Shown here piece after piece: positions 35,170 through 43,489 of a stretch of DNA of 64,000 nt. The stretch's first letter is position 1, and every line of letters begins with the position of its first letter. The notes below the pieces were generated by a model, which was given only the letters and a program-made list of their open reading frames with translations, did no database searches and had not been told where the DNA came from. This DNA is from Terebella lapidaria. Lineage: Eukaryota; Annelida; Polychaeta; Terebellida; Terebellidae. The stretch lies in the NCBI GenBank assembly GCA_949152475.1, contig OX424555.1, positions 99,853,515 through 99,917,514 on the forward strand. The letters are read 5' to 3'. The translations under genes and the position numbers were made by a program.

Positions 35170-36359
35170 ATGACTACTAGACGGGGCAAATTGGCGGAAC
35201 AGCAGCTGAAGGCAGCCATGTCGGACACGGAGCAGCCAGCAGGAGCAGTAGGAGCTGAGCCGTTGCAGTTGCCGGTTGCAGATAAAGGAGCAGTTGGACC
35301 TGCAGTGCAGAAGCCGATGCAGCCGGAGGAGCTACCCGGAAGACACAAAGCAGTTGCAGAAGAGCCTCCACGAGTCCTCAGAGCGGTGCAGCCTGCGGAG
35401 CAGTTTGCGGAAGCGGAAATTAATTTTCCGGATCAGGCTGGTGACAGGGAACAGGATGCAGAACCGGAGGGCGGTGAAAATCTGGTAGATAACCTGACCA
35501 GACTCTTGGCTACACAAATGGAGGTGTTCCAGCAGCATTTGGCGGTGACAGAGAAACAGAATCAGGCGGAGAAAGCACAGAGATCAGCGCCGAAAGCAGG
35601 AGTAGCTAGGCTGATGACCTATGACGGGTCCGACCCATGGCGCGAGTATGAGGCGCATCTTTTAGAGTACGCCCGGTTCTACCGATGGACGGAAGAGGAT
35701 AAGGCGCTGAACCTGTGTGTTAGCCTGAGGGGTAACACACGTAGCATCCTACTGGACTTGTCCGCGGAGCAGCGACGGAGTTTTGATACGATTGTGGCAG
35801 CGCTGAAACAGCAGTTTTGTCCGGGGGAAAAGACGTTTGTATTCCAGGTGGAGTTGCAGACTCGGAAATTGCTGCCGGAGGAGGAGCTGTCTGAGCTGGC
35901 CAGGGATATCCGCAGCAAGACCCGTTTGGCGTACCCTAAGGCAGATCCGGTAACGATGGAAGTGCTCATGAAGATGCACTTCTGCAACAGTCTTACCAAC
36001 AGGGATATGCAGTTGTCGGTGCTGAAAAGTCACCCTGAGACGCTGTCGCAGGCTTTAGCTTTCGCCACGGAGTACGAAAGCATAATGAAGATGGACAGCA
36101 GCAGAACATCAGAGCGGCACCGGACAAGGCAGTTGAATGCGGAGCCGAGTGGAACCAGCAAATGGGAGAGCTGAAAAAGCAGGCGGATCAAACGCAGCAG
36201 CAGGTGGCGGACCTGATGATCCAGGTTAAAGAGGCAGTTAGTAAGCAGCAACAGCAGTGCGGTTCCAGAGCAGATTTAGAGTGCTTTAACTGCGGCCGGA
36301 AGGGGCATTTCGCCCGAGATTGCAGACTCCCGAGACAGCAGCAGCAACGGCGGCAACCA

Positions 36360-36390
<31 letters not shown>

Positions 36391-36413
36391 CACAGCAGCA
36401 GCAGGAAAACTAG
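35170..36413 (+). pseudogene. Gag of element 1 (frameshifted), CCHC zinc knuckle
   Basis: The frame from ATG 35170 to the stop at 36174 contains a retrotransposon Gag capsid-like region (LMTYDGSDPWREYEAHLLEY, FCPGEKTFVFQVELQTRKL, YPKADPVTMEVLMKMHFCN). A shift near 36130-36160 moves the rest to the frame that has the knuckle CFNCGRKGHFARDC (CX2CX4HX4C, about 36283-36324), then a Gln run from a CAG microsatellite (36339-36405) and TAG at 36411. Gag packages the element RNA and forms the particle. Confidence 0.8.
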
Positions 36414-37260
36414 AGCGGGTCTCGGAAAAGGGGAATACCGAGACCCGGAAAAGAGGACACCCCCATAACCGGCAAGTGGTTCACGGACCCGGTCCTAGGG
36501 GAGAGGTTGGCATGTGTGTGACAGGCAGAATTTGCGGAGAACCGGTAACCCTGATAATCGACACCGGCAGCAAAGTCACCGTGCTGAACCATCAAACCTG
36601 GGAACGGATCCGGAAACCAGGAATGAAGCTGAAGCGGTCTCCGATTCATCTTTCCATGGTGGATGAAGCAGCATCCGGACGTACGGCCGGAAAAAGCTCC
36701 CTATCAACATCGCTGGGGTAGCGGAAAATGTGTCGTTCGAGATAGCGGACTACGAAGATGAGGGGATACTGGGAATGGATTTTATTCGTTCCCGGATCTC
36801 CGGAATCAACTTTGACCGGATGACCATGCAGATGGGCAGCCAGGAGGTGTTCCTCACCATGTTCGAGCAGGCAAGAGAGCCGTTTCCGATCAACGCTGTA
36901 GCAGACTACCAAATTCCACCGGAAACGGAACAGCTGATAATAGGACAGGCAGACAGTGTCCGGGAGGCTGAAGGAGTTCTAGAAATGACCCAAGAACCGT
37001 CGGAGAAAAGACCATGGCTGATCGGGAGAACCCTGTCCCGGATAAAACAGGGCACCATTCCTGTCTGAGTTATCAACGTGTTGGCGGAGCCGGTAATCAT
37101 CAAGAAGGGAGCGCAGCTGGCGACAATGACCACACTAGCAGCCGGTTGTAGTATTGTTCCAGTGACAGAGCGGAGCAGAAAGGTGCAGATCTCTCCGGAG
37201 ACGGAGGCCGGGCGGAATTGGAGCAGTTACGAGAAGCTGAGGCAGTTAGCATAGCAGACC
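36414..37260 (+). pseudogene. Protease and linker of element 1, broken
   Basis: The frame over 36320-36721 has the retropepsin active site LIIDTGSKVTVLN (about 36550). The frame changes near 36715, after which EGILGMDFIRS (the protease C-terminal ILG block) is read from about 36730. A TGA at 37066 and a TAG near 37252 interrupt what looks like a continuous coding stretch leading to RT. Protease normally cleaves Gag-Pol. Confidence 0.75.
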
Positions 37261-37269
37261 CAAAATGCA

Positions 37270-38477
37270 GTGCCGAGACACTACCGAGAGAAAATAACCG
37301 ATCTCCTGTTCCGGAATAAGCAGACCTTAACGGTGACGCCGGAGAGCTGGGGCAGACTAACGTGGTACAGCATAGCATCAACACGGGTAAGCACCGGCCG
37401 ATTAAGCAGCCAACCAGACGGAAACGTCATTGAGGAGCGCAGTAGTCCGTGGGCTTCTCCGATTGTTCTGGTTAAGAAAAAGGACGGAGCTACCCGGTTC
37501 TGTGTTGACTACCGGCGGTTGAATGCGGTCACGGAAAAAGATGCTTATCCGTTGCCAAGAATTGATGACACCATAGCAGCCTGTACAGACGCCAAGTGGT
37601 TCTCCACTCTCGACCTGACCAGTGGATACTGGCAGGTCGGGATGGACGAAGACGCACGGAAAAAGTCGGCATTTTGTGTGCCAGGAGGCCTGTACCAGTT
37701 CAAAGTCATGAGCTTCGGTTTGTGTAATGCTCCGGGTATATTTGAGCGGTTGATGGAGAAGGTGTTGGGCGGACTTTCCTGGAAGACCTGTCTCATATAT
37801 TTGGACGACATCTTCGTCTACAGCAAGACCCTGGATGATCACATCCGTGATCTCCAGGAGGTTTTCGACAAGCTGAGGGAGGCAGACCTGAAAGTAAAGC
37901 CGTCTAAATGCAGATTCTTCCAGCCGGAGGTATCCTTCCTCGGACACATAGTCGGAAGAGATGGGATCCGAACCGACCCAGAGAAGACGGAGGCAGTGCG
38001 GAAGTGGCGGACACCCACCAACCTGATGGAGCTGCGCAGTTTTCTGGGACTATGTTCCTACTACCGGAAATTTGTGCCGAAATTCTCCGAGATAGCAGCT
38101 CCGCTGAACCGGTTAACAGAAAAAGGAGTACCGTTCCGGTGGCAGACAGAACAAGAGCAGGCGTTTGCAGAGCTGAAGAACCGCCTAGTGACGGCACCAA
38201 TTCTCGGTTATCCGAGGGAACAGGGCAGATACATCCTAGACACGGACGCCAGTGATACCGGACTGGGGGCAGTACTGTCACAGAAGCAGGGTAACCAGGA
38301 AAGGGTAATAACTTACCTGAGCTGCAGCCTAACCAAAGAAGAACGCCGGTACTGCGTAACCCGGAAGGAGCTCCTGGCGGTTGTATATGCAGTACAGAAG
38401 AATAAACAGTACTTGCTGGGACGACATTTCCTACTCCGCCCGGACCACGGCAGTCTTACCTGGCTAATGAATTTTAA
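37270..38477 (+). pseudogene. Pol of element 1: reverse transcriptase and RNase H
   Basis: A frame disturbance lies at about 37360-37425. After it the RT is clean: SPWASPIVLVKKKDG, FCVDYRRLNAVTEKDAYPLP, STLDLTSGYWQV, MSFGLCNAPGIFERLM, the catalytic YLDDIFVYS, and LRSFLGLCSYYRKFV. RNase H follows with ILDTDASDTGLGAVLSQ and RRYCVTRKELLAVVYAVQ. The frame is broken inside RNase H at LTWLMNF by the SINE at 38478 and resumes at 38851. The order RT then RNase H then integrase is Ty3 type. Confidence 0.9.
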
Positions 38478-38850
38478 TAATAATAATAATAATAATAATA
38501 ATTGTAGGTTTTTATATAGCGCTTTTCAACGTTACCAACATTCTCAAAGCGCTTTACAATTATTACCCCCGATTTATGGCCTGAAACCACTTTCCGACCA
38601 CCGTCCATTGACAATCACCTATATATTGCAGCCATTGGTGCAAGGTGACTAAGTCATACGTACATTAGCATCTACTGCCAATCGGGTACTCATTTATACG
38701 ACTGAGTGAACCGAGACACATTGTGATGCACACCTTGCCCAAGGGTGTTAGACAGTCAACACAGCAGTGCCAGTGCCGTGGCTCGAACCAACAACCTACT
38801 GGTCAAGAGACGAGCGCCTTAACTGACTACGCCACCTGCCCTCACGATTC
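38478..38850 (-). mobile_element. tRNA-derived SINE with (ATT)n tail, inserted in RNase H
   Basis: On the minus strand it has A box TGGCGTAGTCAGTTAAGG and B box GGTTCGAGCC, a body with GTGTTGACTGTCTAACACCC, and a 3' part with AAAGCGCTTTGAGAATG and AAAAGCGCTATATAAAA, then (ATT)n. ATTTTAA at 38471-38477 and 38851-38857 is the target duplication. The GCGCTATATAAA tail resembles L2/CR1-type LINE 3' ends, which would explain mobilisation in trans. It lies inside the broken retrotransposon, so it is younger than that insertion. Confidence 0.88.
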
Positions 38851-40748
38851 ATTTTAAGGAGCCCCAGGGCCAGGTTGCGCGGTGGATCGAGCTCCTGAGC
38901 GAGTTTCACTTCGACATAGAACACCGCCCTGGCCGAATTCATAATAACGCGGATGCCCTGTCAAGAACTCCGTGCAGCCAATGCGGGAAAATCGACTGGA
39001 AACAAGCCAAGATTGACGCCTGGAACTACGGAGAAAGGATACGGCAGACCCGGAGTGAGGAAACTCCACAACCCAAGCCAAGGAAGGGGGGACACCGGAG
39101 GCGGTCGCGGAGGTCATCTTGGAAAGCGGACTTGGCCGAGACAACGGAGGCGGCAGACGCGGATGGAGAGAAAGCTGTTCCAGGCAAGGCGGTGGCGGTT
39201 GCGGTAAAGGCGAATACGGAGAAAGCTGTCCCAGGAAAGGCGGTAGCGGTTGCAGAGAAAGCGGATGCGGAAAAAGCTGTTGCAGAGCAGAGTAGGCTGG
39301 CGGAAAATGCAGAAAAGGAAACCATGCTGGGGCAGAAGTATCAACCGGCTGACCTGCGGAGAATGCAGCAAGCAGAACTTTGGTACCCTCTGGTAGCAAG
39401 GCTGATCGACGAAATCGGAATATCCGATAGTGCAGGCTTTTCCAGCTTGAGCGCTGAAGAGAAAGTGCTGTACGGAATGCGGAAGACCTTGCTGAAAGTT
39501 GACGGAGTTGTCTACCGGAAGTGGAAAACAGCAGAAGGAATTAGCCGAATGCAGTTGATAACACCGAAGGAGCTGAGACAGGAGATTTTCTGTCTGGCCC
39601 ATCAGAGCCGGATGGGAGGACACCTCGGGAGCAGAAGGATGGCAGCTAGCATTCGACGGAGATATTTCTGGCTGGCCATGATGCGGGACATAAAGCTGTG
39701 GGTGCTGAGCTGCGACGAATGTGCGTCAAGAAGTATGCAGAATCTACGGAAGTCTCCTATGCAGAGGTACCGGGTAGGAGCACCAATGGAGCGGGTGGCA
39801 ATGGACGTGATGGGTCCGTTACCTAAATCCACCAGAGGGAACCGGTACATCCTGGTAATTGGTGATTACTTTACGAAGTGGGTAGAGGCGTACCCCATGC
39901 CGAATCAGGAAGCGGTTACGGTTGCGGACATTTTCGTCAACCAGTTTGCAGCGCGGTACGGTATCCCAATGGAGATCCACACCGACCGAGGCAGAAATTT
40001 TGAGTCCGACTTGCTGAAGAACGTTTGCAGAATCCTGGGGATTCACAAGACACGGACAACAGACTTCCGACCTCAGTCGGATGGCTTCATTGAAAGATTC
40101 AACCGGACGCTGCAGCAGATCCTGAGCCTGTATGTGAGTGAGCGGCAAACCAATTGGGACCAACTCATTCCGTTGGCAATGGCAGCTTACCGGAGTACCC
40201 CGCAGGAAACAACCGAGTCCCAACTTGCTGATGCTGGGCAGAGAAGTCAACACTCCGGTAGAATTGCTGATTGGCAGACCGCAGGGCGAATCAACAGTAG
40301 AAGTAACAGAGTATGGCAGTCAGCTCCGGGAGCGACTAGAAGCAGTTTACAAGGTGGTTCGGGAGAAATCTGGCAGAGAAATAGAAATGAACGGCAAAAG
40401 AAGATGTATGACCGACGGAAGGTCGACAGTCAGTTTCAGCCAGGAGACCGAGTGTGGATGGCGGTTAAAACTTGGAAAAAGGGGAAGGCACCCAAGTTGC
40501 AGAGAAAGTGGAGTGGACCGAAGCTGGTGCTGAGCAGATTCACTGACGTGACCTACGAGATTGCAAAGAGTGAAAATCGGCAGAAGGTGGTCCACTTCGA
40601 TTTGCTGAAACCCTATCTTGGAGTCAAACATCCGAGATGGATGAAGCGGAGAATGGCGGATTCCTGGAGACAGACGGAACCGTCAAAGGAGGAAAACGTT
40701 CCGGAGGCGGAACAGTTGGTCTCTGAGTCAGACAGGGACTCAGAGTAA
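38851..40748 (+). pseudogene. Pol of element 1: RNase H end and integrase
   Basis: Resumes with FKEPQGQVARWIELLSEFHF and the Ty3 RNase H end HRPGRIHNNADALSR. A linker follows with Ala/Glu/Lys repeats (EKAVPGKAVAVA, 39170-39300). The integrase has an HHCC zinc region (H..GGHLGSRRM...SCDECASR), then catalytic residues in VAMDVMGPLP, EIHTDRGRNFES and FIERFNRTLQQ. Between about 40217 and 40400 the coding phase shifts to another frame (SPNLLMLGREVNTPVELLIG) and then returns, so two indels nearly compensate. The C-terminal RKWSGPKLVLSRFTDVTYEI block follows. Confidence 0.88.
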
Positions 40749-41460
40749 AGCCACAGAAACGTAGAAATGTAGGAAGACAGTGTGAGCTGTAGAGCAGAGA
40801 GCGGAGATAGCTGAGACCCTGGTAAAACGTTGAGTTCCGGCAGAATGCGACCGCAAGAGGATGGAACAGTATGCAGTGCTGATTCCGGAAAAAGGGCGGA
40901 AAAATATGCAGAAGCGGAATGCGGTGCAGAGACCGGATAGAAGACATCCTGGAGGTTCTGACTGGGTTGAGCTCGTTGTCAACCAGTCAAGGGTAGCGGC
41001 CAGGGGTCCAGAAGAACCTGGGTTAGCGGTCTAGTATCTCCAGAGAAGCAGCTACACGTCTTCCGTATCAGGAGAATTAACACGGAAAAGTTTTCTGGCT
41101 GAAGACCTTTATCAGGAGTTTCCACTTAGCAGGGACAGCAAACCGGCTGCAGATCGACAGAAACAGTGAAACATCACTCAAGATAGGAAGGCGCCTCCTT
41201 CTGGACAAGAATGTATGCAGTTTCCAGTGTCAAGCAGTTATATTGGAGAGCAGATATGCAGTTGGCGGAGCAGTGCAGACGGTGGAAACGCCCAACTAGC
41301 AGTCGAGATGTTCGTCTGGCAGGCAGATTCTACTAGCTGAGACTCTATTCAACCCCCCTGATGGCAGAAAGACTTCAAAACTGCAGAAACTTCGTCAGGA
41401 GAGACGGTTGAATCGAGCCGGAAAAATCCGGAATTGGCGGTTGAGCCGGAGACGGAGACC
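40749..41460 (+). other. Non-coding spacer after pol of element 1
   Basis: Same purine-rich, CGGAG/GCAG-rich composition as the rest of the element, but no open frame of substance. It separates pol from the first downstream promoter and may be untranslated leader or intron sequence of subgenomic transcripts. Confidence 0.5.
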
Positions 41461-41489
41461 TCCCGGTTAACGGTTGAGTTTTTGACTAC

Positions 41490-41561
41490 TTGTGACGTCA
41501 CTCCTGAGGCAGCCAATCAGCATGGAGCTTTTCCAGTCACGTGAGCAGAAAGGGTATAAAA
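41490..41561 (+). promoter_or_regulatory. Internal promoter A of element 1
   Basis: CRE TGACGTCA (41493), CCAATCA (41513), E-box CACGTG (41538) and TATAAAA (41555) in 70 bp. The LTR promoter has the same four motifs (CCAAT in reverse orientation and placed before the CRE). Downstream resemblance also exists: a GTTGG...GAGCTGT phrase follows both TATA boxes. It looks like a diverged duplicate of the LTR promoter placed to drive the first zinc-finger frame. Confidence 0.7.
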
Positions 41562-41754
41562 GGGCCTTGAAATCGGCCCAGGCAGCAGTTGGAGAGCAGA
41601 CCTCGAGCTGTGCACATCGCTGTTAAAGGTTGACGGAATTGGATCAAGTCGATGACTTTTCCGGCCAGGGCAGATTTTGCAGTAAAAACGACTAAGTGTT
41701 TCCCGGAAGACCACTAGTCCGGAGGAGCGGTGCAGTAAAAGCGGTTTCATCTGA

Positions 41755-42456
41755 CGACTTGTGTTTCCCGGCCTTTCCGGATGGCGCATCAAGAAAGACG
41801 AAGTGGCGGCCCCAGCGGAACCTGGTTGGCGGTATTGTAAGAGATGCGACCGGACGTTTGCGGATGCGAGAGATAAGAGAGAACATGTCTGCCCGGTACA
41901 GAAATACTACTGTTGCTTCTACGGAAATCGGGCCTGCGACTTGCGGAGACATCTCCAGGAGGTACACGGATGGACGTACCCTGCGGAATACCGTCCTCCT
42001 CAGGACGAATGGACACTGAACCGGGTCGGAACGTTGGACTCAGCCCGGAGAGGGATCGCTACAAAGTCCCGGCAGAACCGCTTCAGCCGATTTTTGACCC
42101 GTTCTCCGGTACCGCCTCCGGTTCCTGTCCCGTCCCTTCATCAGCTCCCGTACGGAACAGACTGGGATGCAGGAGCGGCCGCTGCTAACAGACAGTGGGA
42201 GCCGGCAGAAGTGCTGGAGTGGGTCTCGGACCAGCGGGGATGTCTTCGAGCGGCGGAGGTGTTACCGGCAGAAGACTGGGAGGCTGAGCTTTTGGCGGTA
42301 CCCGATCCGGAGGCAGAGACGGAAGACTGGGAGGCCGAGCTGTTGGCAGTTCCTGACCAGGAAGCTGAAGCGGAACTGAGGGTGGCACCTGGCTCACAGG
42401 CGGAGACAGAGGACACGGAATCGGAGTACTACACGGCGGATGAAGAGGAACCCTGA
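41755..42456 (+). pseudogene. Element 1 accessory frame A: zinc-finger protein with acidic tail
   Basis: An open frame from 41755 to the TGA at 42454, about 230 residues, without an in-frame ATG; the first ATG after promoter A (41652) reads only 21 codons in another frame. It encodes two Cys/His clusters near its start: CKRCDRTFADARDKREHVC, then YCCFYGNRACDLRRHLQEVH, which matches the DLRRHL..VH half of a C2H2 finger. A Pro-rich middle (RSPVPPPVPVPS) and an acidic repetitive C-terminus (DWEAELLAVPDPEAE) follow. A near-repeat (GCAGTAAAA...GTGTTTCCCGG at about 41688 and 41736) suggests a small duplication damaged the start; splicing is the alternative. Confidence 0.6.
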
Positions 42457-42495
42457 GGCGGAAGGCGGTAGTGGCAGGCGGTAGCTGATGGCAAT

Positions 42496-42640
42496 TTGGC
42501 AGTTTGGCGGAGGCGGTTGACGGAAGCAGTTTGGCGGAGGCGATTGACGGAAGCAGTTTGGCAGAGGCGGTTGACGGAAGCAGTTTGGCGGAGGCGGTTG
42601 ACGATAGCGGTGGCAGTTAGCAAAAAAAAAAAACAAAAAA
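42496..42640 (+). repeat. 27-bp tandem repeat and poly-A stretch
   Basis: Four units of GCAGTTTGGCGGAGGCGG plus TTGACGGAA, then a 21-bp A-rich run broken by one C (about 42620-42642). It lies between accessory frame A and promoter B. The A-run resembles a polyadenylation remnant but has no AATAAA just upstream. Confidence 0.7.
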
Positions 42641-42749
42641 AAAATTAAAATCAGGCGGTTGTGGAAATATTTATTCAAGAACCCAGACTATTCCGGGAAG
42701 CAGAGTTGCGGAAGGTCACCACCAGAGGGAGTTGCAGTTTGCTGTGCAG

Positions 42750-42799
42750 CCAATCAACATGCAGAGAATTACGTCACTTGACCTCCAGAAGCTATAAAA
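42750..42799 (+). promoter_or_regulatory. Internal promoter B of element 1
   Basis: CCAATCA (42750), a half-CRE ACGTCA (42771) followed by CACTTG, and TATAAAA (42793), 79 bp before the ATG of accessory frame B. Motif order and spacing resemble promoter A, though the full CRE and CACGTG are lost. Confidence 0.6.
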
Positions 42800-42877
42800 G
42801 GAGCAGATAGCAGTAACTGGTCGCAGAAGGCAGTTTGCTGTGGCTGAGTCAACATCGTCCCAGAGCAGAGAATTACA

Positions 42878-43261
42878 ATGCCGAAAGTAAAGACAACACC
42901 CCGCAAGCCCCGCCCTCACCAGTGCGGAGACTGCAAGCAGGAATTCAAGTACAAGCACACGTTGCTCCGGCATATCACCAAGCAGCACACGAGTGAAGTC
43001 ACCGTCTTTGCCTGTCCCCAGTGCGATCAGTGGAGCAGGCGGAAAGAAGGGATTCAGAAGATGCAAGAGCTGGAGGATGCGGAACCAATCAAACCGCCTG
43101 TATCTCGGAGTTCTTCCCGGAACCCTTCCCGGAAAAACAGCCCCGAGCCTTCTCGAGGGACCGGAGCAGATAGAGACCGCGGTAAGAAGCGGAGCCGCAG
43201 CCATTCCCCGGAGAAATCCGGACGTTCTCAACATCGAGAGTATAGGAGGGAGAGTCCTTAG
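42878..43261 (+). CDS. Element 1 accessory frame B: C2H2 zinc finger plus RS-like tail
   Basis: An intact 127-codon frame from ATG 42878 (context ACAATGC) to TAG at 43259. Residues 16-37 form a perfect C2H2 finger, CX2CX12HX4H (C16, C19, H32, H37), within HQCGDCKQEFKYKHTLLRH. A second CX2C pair follows (FACPQCDQW) without the His pair. Residues 70-127 are basic and Ser/Arg-rich (SRSSSRNPSRKNS, KKRSRSHSPEK), like RS domains. Nucleic-acid binding or nuclear targeting is an inference. Ty3 elements normally have nothing here; env-type extra frames exist, but this has no signal peptide or membrane segment. Confidence 0.75.
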   Translation: MPKVKTTPRKPRPHQCGDCKQEFKYKHTLLRHITKQHTSEVTVFACPQCDQWSRRKEGIQKMQELEDAEPIKPPVSRSSSRNPSRKNSPEPSRGTGADRDRGKKRSRSHSPEKSGRSQHREYRRESP

Positions 43262-43274
43262 AATAATTCAATGT

Positions 43275-43489
43275 TGGTAAAGCCGGAAACAGAACCGGAA
43301 CTGGAGACGGAACCGGAGACGGAGCCGGAGACGGAGTCGGATCAATGGAGTACAAAAACGTAATGACGTTATTTCCAGAAGGTCATGTGATCAGCCTTTT
43401 CGGTTTAAAAGGTGACGTGTCAGCCACTGATTGGTTCTAGCATGTTTTTAGAAAATCCGGAAAAATCAGTGTTTTGGCGGACTATGACT
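43275..43489 (+). repeat. 3' LTR fragment of element 1
   Basis: It matches 34010-34208 of the 5' LTR, through GGAGACGGAGTCGG, TACAAAAACGTAATGACG, GGTGACGTGTCAGCCACTG and ATCAGTGTTTTGGCGGACTA, then stops after TATGAC. The remaining ~0.9 kb (CRE, TATA, poly-A signal) is missing. The join is followed at once by TCTATGGACAGC of element 2. Confidence 0.85.

Larger units (their letters stand above)
34010..43489 (+). mobile_element. Ty3-type LTR retrotransposon with two extra zinc-finger frames (element 1)
   Basis: Order: long 5' LTR, tRNA-Leu primer site, gag, protease, RT/RNase H (split by a SINE), integrase, then two promoter-plus-zinc-finger units, then a 3' LTR fragment of about 210 bp. The two LTRs match over the first ~210 bp with few differences (for example TTTCCGGAAGG versus TTTCCAGAAGG, and CCTCGTTTTC versus CCTTTTC). 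The 3' LTR stops at GGACTATGAC (43489), where another element's pol begins. Frames carry several shifts and stops, so this copy is dead. Total length without the SINE is about 9.1 kb, long for Ty3 elements because of the region after pol. Confidence 0.85.

Noticed and set aside
42878-43261. Env-like third gene of a retrovirus-type element
   Set aside because: No signal peptide, no membrane segment and no Cys-rich surface domain. The frame is a basic zinc-finger/RS-like protein.
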